This document shows positions 48,607 through 60,392 of a stretch of 64,000 nucleotides of DNA, piece by piece. Under the pieces are notes generated by a model that saw only the letters and a program-made list of their open reading frames with translations, was not told the DNA's origin and searched no databases. Position 1 is the stretch's first letter; every line of letters starts with the position of its first letter. Location: the NCBI GenBank assembly GCA_916613615.1, contig OU744721.1, forward strand, positions 70,313,060 to 70,377,059, written 5' to 3'. Source of the stretch: Steromphala cineraria. Its lineage: Eukaryota > Mollusca > Gastropoda > Trochida > Trochidae. Both the position numbers and the translations under genes were made by a program.

Positions 48607-51600
48607 TATATGTGATATAACAGTTTATACGGAGGTATCAGGGTCAACTTAAATCCATTTTACCATATCTGTTAGAAACAGGTCTGGATACAAAGTTTAT
48701 ATGGTTTATCTACGTCATAGCAACGGTACGTTATCAGCCTCTTTGCTACTCAATCACATTTCACCTCATGAGGCATTATCATCGTAGTTGCATAATCCGC
48801 ATGATATCAACGGAATGAGAGATATTGGTTTTTCTTTCAGTCAATACCTAATATATACTATGTAATGTGGTGTGGTGTGACAACAAACACTGCTTTCTGG
48901 TTGTACAAAACATGAACAAACAATAATATCACGAAAAACATTATTACCCTTCAATATTCGCTGAAATGTCACAGAGAAAAGTAAAAACAATTAATACACA
49001 AGTCAGACTTTGATCGATAACCATAATTTAATGATTAAAAACTATCAATACAATACCTTTTGCACGGAATGCATAAACCTAAATATTTCGTCTTATGGAC
49101 AATGTGGTGTGGGTGTGGAATACAAGTTTCATTAAAAGTAACAATGAATATTTTTTCTTAAATTTTGAGCTTGAAATGTGAACAATAATTGTGCAAAATG
49201 CTTTTATGATAATATTGTTGCTCATGTAGTTATTGTTTCTAGAGCTGCCTTAAGATTACACATCTCAAGCCGTACTACACGGTTGGCTTGTAAATTGCCA
49301 ACTTGACTGATTTACATGCCCATTGTTGCTGACGATATATTGAGCTATGCATAATAAATATATAACAAAATAATCTATGTCAATATCTAAACAATGTTTT
49401 ATTGCTTTCAAGAACAGGATTTAATAGTGTATGATTTACATTAAGCTGTTGAACGTGACAATGGTGATGGAAGTTTTTTACAGGAATAACAAAGATTTGG
49501 AATTGCTTTGTTTCTATATCCAGATAGCAAATTTAACAAATTCTGTTTCATGCACCACTAGCCAAATGAATCAAATAAAATATATGTGGTGGGATAAAAG
49601 AAATAAAGGAATATCAAATCTATGTTTTACGTCTGGTTGCACTGCTGCCCTTTCATTTACCTAGCCAGAGATAATACAACAATTTAGCAAAGCAATACAT
49701 CGGTTCTTCAGAGTTCTTCGTTCCTTTTAGATATCGAGTTAGGTAATTGCACAAAGTAATTGTTCATCGTGAGCGAGATAGCATAAGAAGAACGGATCTA
49801 TTAAGGTTTCGCTACATTTCTATATCAGCTCGAGCAATCTTTTAGTTATTTTTCATTCTACGGTGTTTGTGTGCGCTGTTGACATTACTAATATTTTCAT
49901 CCTTTTCTCACTGATTGTATGTAGGTACACATTCTGTTTTCTTTTGCACCTATTTATATGCGACTGGTCAATTCGAGGAACTGGTTGTCTGTACAACTTA
50001 GCAAATGGTATTGTCCTCGATATCCTTCAATTGAATTTGTTCATCACTCCAAAAATGTTTCACATTTTCGACTGTTCAAATGAAACACATTACTTGATTC
50101 AAATGACTTGGTCAATTTCGATAAATAAGTGTAAATGAACTAATGCGTTGTGCCTAAAGGAGCCAAAACGTCAACCTATCTAGTGTATGTTATATTTATG
50201 TCAAAAGCTTAATTTTTATGAATTGGGTTGAACTAAACAGGTGTATAGTCTGCATATTTTATAAGTATATAATATAATAGGGATCGACTCCTTACTTACT
50301 TATCGAACAGTATTCGAGCATAAATGAGTATGTTCTTCATATTTGAACAATAGTGTTCATTTCACTTCATCTTTCCAAAAAACATTGAACAGAATCAAAT
50401 TGCATGTTTAGTTTATGATTTATGTGTAAGCAAGTTTATTAATTTACTGACGTTCAAAGACATTTAGCAATGTATTGATAGTCTTATAGTGCTGAAGAAA
50501 AATAATCAGATGGTCTCATCAGTGTAATGGAAATAAACGGCATGATATACAATGTATCATTTGTGCGACGAAGTTGACAAACAATATTATTAAGACGAAT
50601 TATGCATGGTTATTGGTTTATTCAGTGACCATGGTTACAGCTTAAGTAAATTTACATATTCCTTTTGATAGATTGTCAAGATGTTTCACAAAACATACCA
50701 ATATTGGTACCATGCCCGAAGTTATCTAATCACACTAGTGCCATCTAATACTGTAAAACTATTCGAATTTTTTTTAAATATTGATAAATCCATGTTGGTT
50801 TAAAAAACATTATTCTCATTGTTGTCTTAGCTGTTTGCGAATAATAATATATTAGCAAGAATATATCATTAACATATACAAATATTGTGCTGTATGGACA
50901 GCTGAAATGCTGAAATGACGTAAATATGTCAATGATTGGGGCTCCTTCTATTACTTTCCTGTTATTCAGACATGATACACTATTTAATTTTCGTATTATG
51001 TACGTCCTGTGCAGATAAATCATTCCTAACAGGTGTAGTATTATATTTTATGTATTATATTTACAGATGCTGTTTATTGTTTTTGTATACTTATCAGAGC
51101 GGATGTAAGGAGAGCACAGCTACTTTTGTTATCAATTTCAAAACTATTAATACATACGTGACGTAAAACAAAACAAAAAGTAAATTATCGTACAAATAAG
51201 CAGGCACCTTGTCACCGAATATGTAAATTAAATATTACCGGTACAGTCGTAGGTGAAGAAGGAAAATAAACCGAATTCATTAGTTTGAATCAATTATGTA
51301 CATTTCATTGGAGGATTCAATGAAAAATAAATTGATTTGGTGACAATCAAACTGAATACAGGTCATCGGTCAACACCAAGTATTGACCAACAATTGATTA
51401 CAAAAGGAAAGGGTCAGAGTTAATTATGCCAAACAATTCTCGGTACTGCTTACGCTAGTGTCCAATCAGGGCCATGTTGTTAAAACCTACTGAAGATGAG
51501 ATCTTTGTTGGTAAACGATTATCTTGATAAAAGTAGCATGTTAATGAAGAACAAAAAACTACCTGGATGTTATATCTACACATTTATTATACAGAGACTT

Positions 51601-51879
51601 TTACAATAAAACGTGTACTTTTCTAAAACAAATGATTTGGTTTTATTGGGTACATGATAAACACAATAAAGGTATATTATGTGATATAGGTCAGAAGTTC
51701 GAGAATGCGTCAATAATATTTCAGAAGAAGAGACAATGTCACAGAAAACAGTGGTTGATTTAGAATTTCTTCACATGCATAGTATACTTTTTTTGATCAA
51801 CATCAGTAATTCTTAAAAGTAGACTATTTATTAACTATCATGGTACTTACCCGCATGTCTTGATTATGCTCAACCTTAA

Positions 51880-52235
51880 AGAGGCAGTAGCACGTTTTAA
51901 GGGGGAATATAAGGTGATGTCAGGAATATGAAAATTAATGTTCCCAATTGAAAGACAATATATTTAAACTAAATGGAGCAGTAATAATTAAAATATGTAT
52001 TGTAAAGTTAAGCCATGCGATTCCTTTTTCTGACACAAAATGAATAAAAGGTGTTCGCACAAAATGGCCGCCAATGAATTTTATATGAATCTTCATACTT
52101 TAGCCTCTGACTATAGATGATTGGCTTGTTTAATGAGATTTTTGACACTGTCAAAATAATATAGTTAACATTAACTTACAATTATCAGTGAACAATTTAA
52201 AATATAAAATTATCAAAAAACGTGCTACTGCCCCT
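51880..52235 (+). mobile_element. TTAA-flanked MITE, family A, copy 3
   Basis: Begins agaggcagtagcacg and ends cgtgctactgcccct; left flank TTAA (51876-51879), right flank mutated (ataa). It is 356 bp. U4 carries the empty site: gctcaaccttcaactctac (59078-59096) corresponds to gctcaacctt[element]aactctac here. It is therefore younger than the U3/U4 duplication. Confidence 0.9.
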
Positions 52236-52312
52236 ATAAACTCTACAATAACAATTCAATAGAGGATAGACAGTGAATTACTTCATCAGACACGGTTTCT
52301 GTTGATCAATAA

Positions 52313-52386
52313 ATGCTGCGCCAGTTGAGTGGTAAGCACCTTGAGGCATATGTGTTTGTCATGGCATAAGTTTGAATTGTTGCTAA
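52313..52386 (+). repeat. tRNA-derived relic, U3 copy
   Basis: The sequence gttgagtggtaagcaccttg (A-box-like) ... cataagtttgaattgttgct (B-box-like) looks like a decayed tRNA-derived SINE head. Its paralog lies at 59168-59240 in U4, so it predates the duplication. Confidence 0.4.
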
Positions 52387-52766
52387 ATGTAAAACTTAAT
52401 GTTTAATTAATTTTAACTAATTTAATTAGTTCAGAAAACATGATAAAAACAACAAAATACATGTACATCGAACGGTAAGCGTGTCTGATCAAATTAGTTT
52501 TTTAAAACTCATTTAAATGAATTGTTTACTCGTAGTATTTGTTTGTATTAGACGTGAAACTTAAATACTCATGAAAGGGCGTACTGAAGTAGTAGCTTGG
52601 TAAGATTATGACTTGTTGCTGCCAAACGAATGTTGTTTCAGTTCTAAAGTGATGTTTCGCCTTGTACTAAAATTAAGATGCGGATTCTTAGATATATACC
52701 GGTAAAGTCTATCCCCCCATTAGAATATGCCCGAAGGGTTAAATTGAGACCAGTACGTGAATACAT

Positions 52767-53521
52767 AGAGGATATCTGTCTTTTCTTGACTAATACCATT
52801 TTTATCTCATCGAGTGAGGTAGACAAGTTAAATATTTCACTCGTGGCTGCGCCACTCGTGAAAATATAAACTTTCTACCTCACTCGATGAGATAAACATG
52901 GTATTTGTCAGGAATTGACAGATATTCTATTTATTATATGATTAAATCCTTCTAATTACGTCAAAAAAGGCCAATTTCATGTTGAGCGGCCGCTTGGAAG
53001 GGCCCGTAACCGCGGTAACAGTGTGACGTCATATGAGAATTCATGACGTCAGACCATTGTTACATGACGTCAAAGTCTTAAACTTGACGTCACTCGAGTG
53101 GTGATAAAGTTTATCACCACTCAGTAGAGTGACGATAAAGGTTATCGCCACTGTAGCCAGATAGAGGGTTTATTTCACTGATAGAACAGAGTATCTCACC
53201 CTCAATCATATTATAATATTTATAACCTATTTATTGCCCAAATAAACAATGATTTGACGTCATCGTTCACCTATGACGTCACAATCTATACGGGCCGCCG
53301 CCCGCTAGTCTGCCTATGCTGAGAAGTAGGTTTTGAGCATTTTCTTTAATTTTGGGACTACGGTATTAAACAGAATATTATATTCGTGCCCATGACATAC
53401 TATGTTTACGACACTCGTGTCTAAATATCAGTATATCCCTCGCTCGCGCTCGGGAAATACTAATATTTAGCCACTCGTGTCGTAAACATAGTATGTCTTG
53501 GACACTCATATAATATCCTCT
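52767..53521. mobile_element. Double-hairpin TGACGTCA element (755 bp)
   Basis: The ends are AGAGGATAT (52767-52775) and ATATCCTCT (53513-53521), the same terminus as the insertion at 23858-24212. Order inside: hairpin 52768-52929 (apex ctcgtggctgcgccactcg); a G+C-rich spacer including gcggccgc (52986); TGACGTCA at 53024, 53044, 53065 and 53085; short hairpins gtggtgataaa/tttatcaccac and a related one to 53165; TGACGTCA at 53255 and 53274; and terminal hairpin 53373-53520 (apex ccctcgctcgcgctcggg). There is no protein-coding capacity. Target duplication is not clear (acat/gtat). A family relationship with 13.6, 24.1 and 43.6 kb is inferred from termini, octamers and hairpin form. Confidence 0.7.
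53024..53092. promoter_or_regulatory. Phased array of four TGACGTCA octamers
   Basis: Perfect octamers start at 53024, 53044, 53065 and 53085, spaced 20, 21 and 20 bp, close to two helical turns. All are palindromic and would face the same side of the helix. The octamer is the consensus CREB/ATF bZIP site. Binding here is not shown. Confidence 0.6.
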
Positions 53522-56500
53522 GTATTTGTTCGATGCAGCCAATGGTCAATCGTTTTCATATTGCTGGGTTTTTTTATTTGTTGTCTTGTTGAAGCATGTT
53601 TTAAGGGAAGGAAAAGTTGAAATTTATTTGAATATTGTGTTTCTCAAATCGAAGTGAATGATATGCGTTATAGATATTTGTAAAGATGAGGAATATACTT
53701 ACAAATTAACATTGTACATTAACACACTGAAATATCAGTTACAAATTAATGCTAAACATTGTAGGAATGAAATTTACTTAGATTTATTATTGTTATTTCT
53801 GTAATGTTTTTAGAAGAAAATTTTGTTGATGTATTTGAAATTGTATGCGAAATGACGATGTTACCATAAGTTGATTTGTACGTCACAATGGGTTAGTAAG
53901 TAACTTTTATATATGTTATATAACCAGCCGAACGTTGTTTTGAGCTCGTGAAAGAACATATTTATCACGAACAGTAAAGTGTGATGTAGTTGTGACTTTA
54001 CTAATAAAGCATTTATTTATTGACATTTTTGTTTTTAGATGTATTGCACAAATTAATTATTTACTGTTTGCTTTTATTAGATTGATCAAGTCGTAAGCAG
54101 CTGTTTCAATAGTACCAGGAACACAATTTCCCTACTTATTGGTGACATAAAACATTTGGTCATTGATTATGAACGTAATATTTTACTCGTATATATAGTT
54201 ATAAGTTAAATGCCTCCTCGTATATAAAACATAAGATGTATAGTAAAACAAGGATACACTTAAAAAAATCTAATAAAAATATATTTCAGTGTAGATGGCA
54301 ATTCCCGAAACAACATTATATGTAATTCCAACTAAAAATAATGACTAAAGCTGTGTAGCTTTGTTTTATTCTGTCTGATGACAAATTGCCAAAACTAAAC
54401 CAAGAGGATTTTGATATATTTACACAAACGAATGATAAAATCATGCTGTTGTTTGCAAGCAATATTGATAACGGATCATTGTCGGTAGTGACTCAAGTCA
54501 CTCTCAACTATAAAAACGTTTGGACAACATTTTTCATGAGAATATCAAATATTTTAGGTATGCCAACAGAAGGAATTACAGGAACAAGAATATTTTGGCC
54601 TCCTGATAGGAGCAAAAACATTGTACATGTTGCGCTGGATAACAAAATGATTACACAAAATGTAACTTAGTTGTTTTCACCAGAACAGCTAACTAAAACT
54701 AGATTTGTCCGTGACACCAAAGTGACCAATATAGATCAGAGTTCTGACCTAATATGACTACATAAATTGATCAGATTTCAAGATACTCATGTTTTAGAAA
54801 TAAAGGTGACCTTGAATAACACCTTTATTTGGTAACGGAATTTAGCAGGGGGAAATATTTTGTGCTGTTGATGGTAAATGGGTTTATTTTGGTATTTCAA
54901 ATAATTAAAAGGAAATAACATAAATCTTGCACAGAAATCAGCGTATTCAATTATTTCCCGTTTTTATCGCTAATGTTTATAGTGATTCTAGTTTATAAGA
55001 GCAACGTAGTTGTCAATGACATTATGTTCAAGTAATTTCAGGACCATTGCAAATTTCCCATGCCCTGGTAATCCAAAACCAGTCCCAATTTATGAAGTAT
55101 TCCTTTAAGAATGTAATTGAATATTATCACATCAAAAATCAATAATTCATGAATATAGTTATCTTTCCTTAAACTATTTCAACGACAATTTCCGAAATGT
55201 ATGCCGTGATCAACAGCAAAGCATCTAGGAGAACGAATTGATTTCTTTGCCATGATTGCATATTGTTGACTGTTATGACTGAATGTAAGTTGAGTGGCTT
55301 GTTTAACAAGGCTAATATTTATCTTGCTGATTACCGATATGTAAGGGTCAGACATCGACATAACTCCGCCTATAGGTCATGCTGACTGATCATCTACAAT
55401 TTAAGCTGACACGAACTTTATGTTTTCCATCGCTTGTCTGCCACAACGGTTTGATTGTTAATTCCCCTGATAACATCTGCTGCTTATTACTAGTTATTTT
55501 GATCACGCAGTACCCTGGTTAGTAATTGTAACTTTGAAACGTTGTAATGTTTACAACAAAACTGTTGTAACAGTCAATCGGAATACATACTCCCTGATAT
55601 TGATAAATGTTTTAGTCATCTATCTATATCCCTCTTTTTAATTTTTTTATAAAACATATTGATGTGAAAACATGACAAGGTAGAAAAGTATTAGTAAGTT
55701 ATTCTTTCAAAATTAGTAATCAATAAAACTCAATAAAGTTATTGAAGATTTTTTGCTTAACTTCACATGGATCCACTCTCACAACATACTATTTTATTGG
55801 TCATAATATGTTTACGTTTGTTCCAAGCAGGATTTTAATAGAGGCTACAGACAAATCAATATATGCTTTCGTGGTAGATTGCCTAATCTTTATTGTAAGG
55901 TTTGGGGAAATCACTACGATGTTAGCTATGTATTAGCTATGTGTTCCGGCACAGTAGCAAGAATGAAAGGGTGATACCAGGACCATAACAGGATTCGATT
56001 TCTATAAAATGCTTATTTAAAATTATACTGCCCAATTACATTGAGACTTTTCCTGTTTATCGAATGGAGTGACTGATTATATTATGATAATGATAATTAT
56101 ATACATAACTTTTGTTGAAACAGCAACATATTATTGCAGTACAGCAGGTTATCTTCGTAAAAGATCAGAGTTGAATTTGTCAGTTTATGTTCATACATCA
56201 ATTATAGGAATTGAAAATGGTCCCACTTTACAATATCATTTGGTATCGTTTCTATATGATATGTGACATAAGGCAACAGATTTGTATTAGATATTTCATA
56301 TAAAGTGATTTCTCTATGTGACATTAAATAATCGATTACTGTGCTATGAAATAGAGTTATTGAGAGTGGAATCCAGTAAACATTGTGGGTGTTTGATAGC
56401 AGACAACATTATACACGCGATGAGCCAAACACAGTTGATTTCAATTTCTAAATATAATGAAGCAACACGTATAGGGAGTTCAAATAAAAACATTCCTTTA

Positions 56501-56879
56501 CATAAACAACAAATAACACAGGAAAATGATAATGAGATGATAATGTGTAGTCTTGCAAACATAGTAATATATGAGATTCCTCATGTTAGTTTTAAATAAC
56601 AATAGAAGGAGCATATTGTACCATCGAATTTTGAGCATGTTATAGCATGCATGTGCATAATTTAGCCTGCTTCTCGTTCTCATGATTGTGTCATGTTTGT
56701 TGCCTGTTATCATCTTTTATTGCGTCACCTCTACTAATGCAGTTAGTATAGGAATACCTATGGTTAAATCACATGTGCCTTTCATTGATATTTTGACTTT
56801 AAATTCACACACTCAAATCGTAAATTTGGAAAGAATTTTGGTGATGTAATCTTCAAAGGAACATGTTCTATCGTCTCAG

Positions 56880-57077
56880 AATAGGTAATTCTCCGCCATG
56901 CTTGGTCAGGCAAAGAGTGGAAATAGGAAGAGGGCGAGTGGCCTGTTCAGTAGTGTGTTTTTGTGTGTTGAGTGATAAGAAGCAGTGTATTGGCACTGCG
57001 GGACGTTCAGCGCTTGCGTTATTGAACAAACCTCCTTAGCTGACCTCATTCATGAATTCCTGGTTGATGCCAAAATG
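56880..57077 (+). other. G+C-richer patch with possible first exon
   Basis: CpG-containing sequence (ggacgttcagcgcttgcg at 57001-57018) ends at ATGAATTCC... and donor-like caaaatg|gtatgt (57077/57078). The coding part would be only 26 nt. It might be a promoter plus first exon of a gene with large introns, but there is no independent support. Confidence 0.15.
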
Positions 57078-58816
57078 GTATGTAGTTTCTGATGATAGAA
57101 TACGAATTGTATACCAACATTTTTACAAAACAACTCGTTCATATATGCGAAGGTGGTATTAATTTGGGGTGTAAACGTCTATCAAGATATATTGTTGAAA
57201 CAAATATGATTAATTTTGCAGCAAAACATTAATATCGAAATTAGTTTAAAATTCAAATCTTGCCAATTATTATAACATTTCCCACATGCTCACGTGGTTT
57301 ACGTATTGCTACAAGTCTTTTCATCTGTTGTTCAAAATAGCATGATACACTTTAAGCCATTATCATTGATTGGAACTTCTCTTCTCCAAGAGTGAAAAAG
57401 GAGGAAACTGCTGCAATGAGTTTTTATTATTACCTGTAACATAACTCTGGGGCGTCTACGTGTCTGTGCAATAAAATTATTTATCATTACATAAATGTTC
57501 CTTTGCTTTAAATCATTAATACATTACACCATTAAGTTTGTATTTTAAATACCTCGCAACATTGCTCATACTATGAAAGTAACAACAAATCAGTGACAAC
57601 AAGATAAACAACGTAATTAAGAACAGTCAACCTAGTTTATATATAGTCAGTACGATGTTTATAAGACAAATTGATAAAAGAGGTGATATGTTAATAATTA
57701 TTTGTGGTTAAATGCTCCACAAAGCACATGTCATTTGTACTAACTCGGAACACTCTTTCAAAACAAACTGTACAAATTTTTATGTATTTTCGTCTTACAA
57801 TAGCAACATTTATTATCATAATGAATAAACTTAAGCTTTGAAAACATGTTAGACTTCATGAAATGAGCTTTAGCAGTGAACATGGCTCAAAATAAAGGAA
57901 GAAAATACAATTAATGTTTTTATTTTATAGTGGATTAAAAACAGCCTGGTATTTTGATTTTTTTTTAAATCAGTAATGTTTTAAACAATTTTGCATTTTC
58001 AGTTTTTAACTGTAAACCTTGCTTGATGAGTATCTACTTTGTTTCACTACAAGATGATTTAGTCAAACATGATTTGTCAGGAAAATTGTGATCAGGTGTC
58101 ATTGTGCTTGGTTGAAATAGAGAAGTCATTTATTCCCTGTTTTAACAAGCAAATCAATGAAACAAGAGCTGGACCTACAATTTGATTCCTAATAGAAACA
58201 TCTTTCAAGCAAAGCACCAACGCCAATGATTACTACTGTAATTCATCACATGAAACTCTATGTACACATGTAGATCTGTCTGTAATGTCATTTCAACATC
58301 TTGAGTGAAGAAACACTTGTTTTGGGATTGTAAGAGTCTTTTATTCATCTTTTAAATGGAACGAAGTAAATCTATCAATTTCATTATCATTTTCAATATC
58401 AATATTTTCTTCTGGCACAAATGAAAAGATGGTTCCGAATAATTCATTTATTTGAATCAATTATGTACAGGTCAGTAAGAAACAATGGGATTCAAAGTAA
58501 AATCAATTAATTTGATAATCAAACTGAATACAAGTCGTCGGTCAGCACTAAGTATTGACCAACCATTGATTACAACGGGAAAGGGCCAGAGTTAATGATG
58601 CCAAGCAATTTCTGGGTGCTGCTATATATTAGTGCCCCATCATGGCAATGTTGTAGTGATAGCTTTCTGAAACAATTGGTGTGTTTATCGTTAAAAAGAA
58701 AGTGTAAAGAATATTATTTCAAGAAAGGGAGGTTAGAGACATAAAAAGAGGGGTTGCATGATAATTTCTTTACATGTGTATCATAGTGATTTCTGTAATC
58801 ATTATTGGCAACTCCT

Positions 58817-59014
58817 CAAATCTGTGTTTTTTGGCAGGATCCCATGTCAGACAATAATGCACCACAATCCAGTTTGTGATTTTAGGACAGCATCACTGAT
58901 TGTTCAATTATCTTTGATTGCATCCGATCAGTCATCTCCATTTTATCCACCAAACTCATGAAGAGAGGTTGAATCAACATTTCATGACTTGATCCACCTC
59001 TCTTGGGAGAGAAT
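58817..59014. mobile_element. Truncated copy of the long-TIR (MULE-like) element
   Basis: The right terminus (catttcatgacttgat, then cacctctcttgggagagaat) and interior (atcactgattgttcaa) match the elements at 18927-19283 and 34001-34570. The left terminus is missing and no target duplication can be read. It is more diverged than the other two copies. Confidence 0.8.
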
Positions 59015-59167
59015 TTTTAACTCTTAAAAGTAGACTATTTATTACTATCGTGATACCTACCTGCATATTCACACCATGCTCAACCTTCAACTCTACCAAT
59101 ACCTATTTGATAGAGGTAGGACAGCGAAGATTAGTACATCAGAACTGGTTGCTGTCGATCAATAAAG

Positions 59168-59240
59168 GCTTTGCCTGCTGAGTGGTAAAGCACCCCTTGA
59201 GGACATTGTGTTTGTCTTGGCAAAAATTTTAATTGTCGCT
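59168..59240 (+). repeat. tRNA-derived relic, U4 copy
   Basis: Paralog of 52313-52386: ctgctgagtggtaaagcacc (A-box-like) and a degraded B-box region aaattttaattgtcgc. Decayed and unlikely to be transcribed. Confidence 0.35.
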
Positions 59241-59924
59241 TCATGTGAAAATTAATGATTTACAAGAGAATTATCAGTTCAGTGAACACCATACCAACCC
59301 CAATATACGACGAAAAGTAAACTTGATTGGTCTATAAATTCTATAGACATTAATTTTTTTGGATGATTATACTCATTGTAAGTTTTTCAAGGCACAAGTT
59401 CAAGTAGTTCACGCCTGGTGAAGATATCACAAATGTTTTAAGCTTTGCTTTCTTTAGTGATTTTCCACCAGAAGAACTTTAAAAATTGTGTACAAAACTG
59501 ACAATTCACACATGCAAAAGTCATTAATTATTATATCGAAGTATAGTCAAAACATTTGTTTAAATCCAAACATTGTGATTTCCACTTATTCTTATTATGA
59601 ACTGCGCAAGTGTATTGTCAGTTTTGCACACAATTTGTGATTTCATGAGGAGATTAAGTTCTTCTAAGAGACCTTGATTCTAGGGGAATATTTTTCCCAC
59701 TGAAACAGATAGAGTCGGGAGATGTTCTTCGTACTTTTATTGATGTTACAACCTGAGATGTTAAAGGCCATTATCTATCGCATAAACAAAATTTTGTTTT
59801 GGCTATTTGTCATTTAGACAGCACAACAATATAAATGAATAGCAAATGAATTTGCTTTTTGTCATTTCAATAGCACAACAAAATGAATGACGAATGGCAA
59901 ATACATGTGTTTTTCGTAGTTTAA

Positions 59925-60278
59925 AGGGGCAGTAGCACGTTTTTTGATAATTTTATAATTTGAATTTCTCACTGATAATTGTAAGTGAATGGTAAATGTA
60001 TTATTTTGACAGTGTCAAAAATCTCATTACACAAGCCAATCATCCATTGTCAGAGGACAAAAAATGAAGATTCACATAAATCCATTGGCGGCCTTTTTTT
60101 GTGAACACCTTTAAATCATTTTGTGTAAGAAAAGGAATCGCATGGCTAAACTTAACATTATATATTGGAATTATTACTGCTCCATTTAATTTAAATACAT
60201 TGTCTTTCAATTGAAATCATTAATTTTCATTTTCCTTACATCACCTTATATTCCCCCTAAAAACGTGCTACTGCCCCT
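59925..60278 (-). mobile_element. TTAA-flanked MITE, family A, copy 4 (inverted)
   Basis: Flanked by intact TTAA (59921-59924 and 60279-60282). Begins aggggcagtagcacgt and ends acgtgctactgcccct. The interior runs opposite to the other three copies (ttggcggcc near 60086; tccccctaaaaacg at the right). It is 354 bp and non-coding. Confidence 0.92.
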
Positions 60279-60317
60279 TTAAAGGGTGAATGATTAATTG
60301 TGAATAACAGTCTACAT

Positions 60318-60392
60318 TCTGGTTGCCCTGATGGTAACGCATTTGGTTTGGAGAGCGAAGGCTTCCAGGTTTGCATCCAGCAATCTCTCCTT
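60318..60392 (+). repeat. tRNA-derived SINE head relic
   Basis: The sequence ggttgccctgatggtaacgc (A-box-like), then atttggtttggagagcgaag and a B-box-like ggtttgcatcc are laid out as a tRNA with mismatched stems. It lies just right of the TTAA MITE and has no recognisable tail. Confidence 0.5.

Larger units (their letters stand above)
47600..56600 (+). repeat. Tandem-duplication unit U3 (partial, rearranged)
   Basis: Matches U1 at 49300-49780 (compare 32150-32760) and 50880-51165 (compare 33480-33720). Its terminal block 54740-55930 matches 34590-35600, 46450-47540 and 61900-62950. Against U4 it is collinear at 51270-52450/58430-59270 and 53850-56580/60950-63995, with an offset of about 7.1-7.6 kb. 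The 94-codon frame 54386-54670 starts at TTG and its U4 counterpart (61350-61460) is interrupted by stops, so no gene is called. The stretch 47.6-49.2 kb has no recognisable gene. Confidence 0.75.

Noticed and set aside
54386..54670. 94-codon frame ending in a plausible hydrophilic sequence
   Set aside because: Starts at TTG, and the U4 paralog (61350-61460) is broken by stops and indels, so the frame is not maintained.
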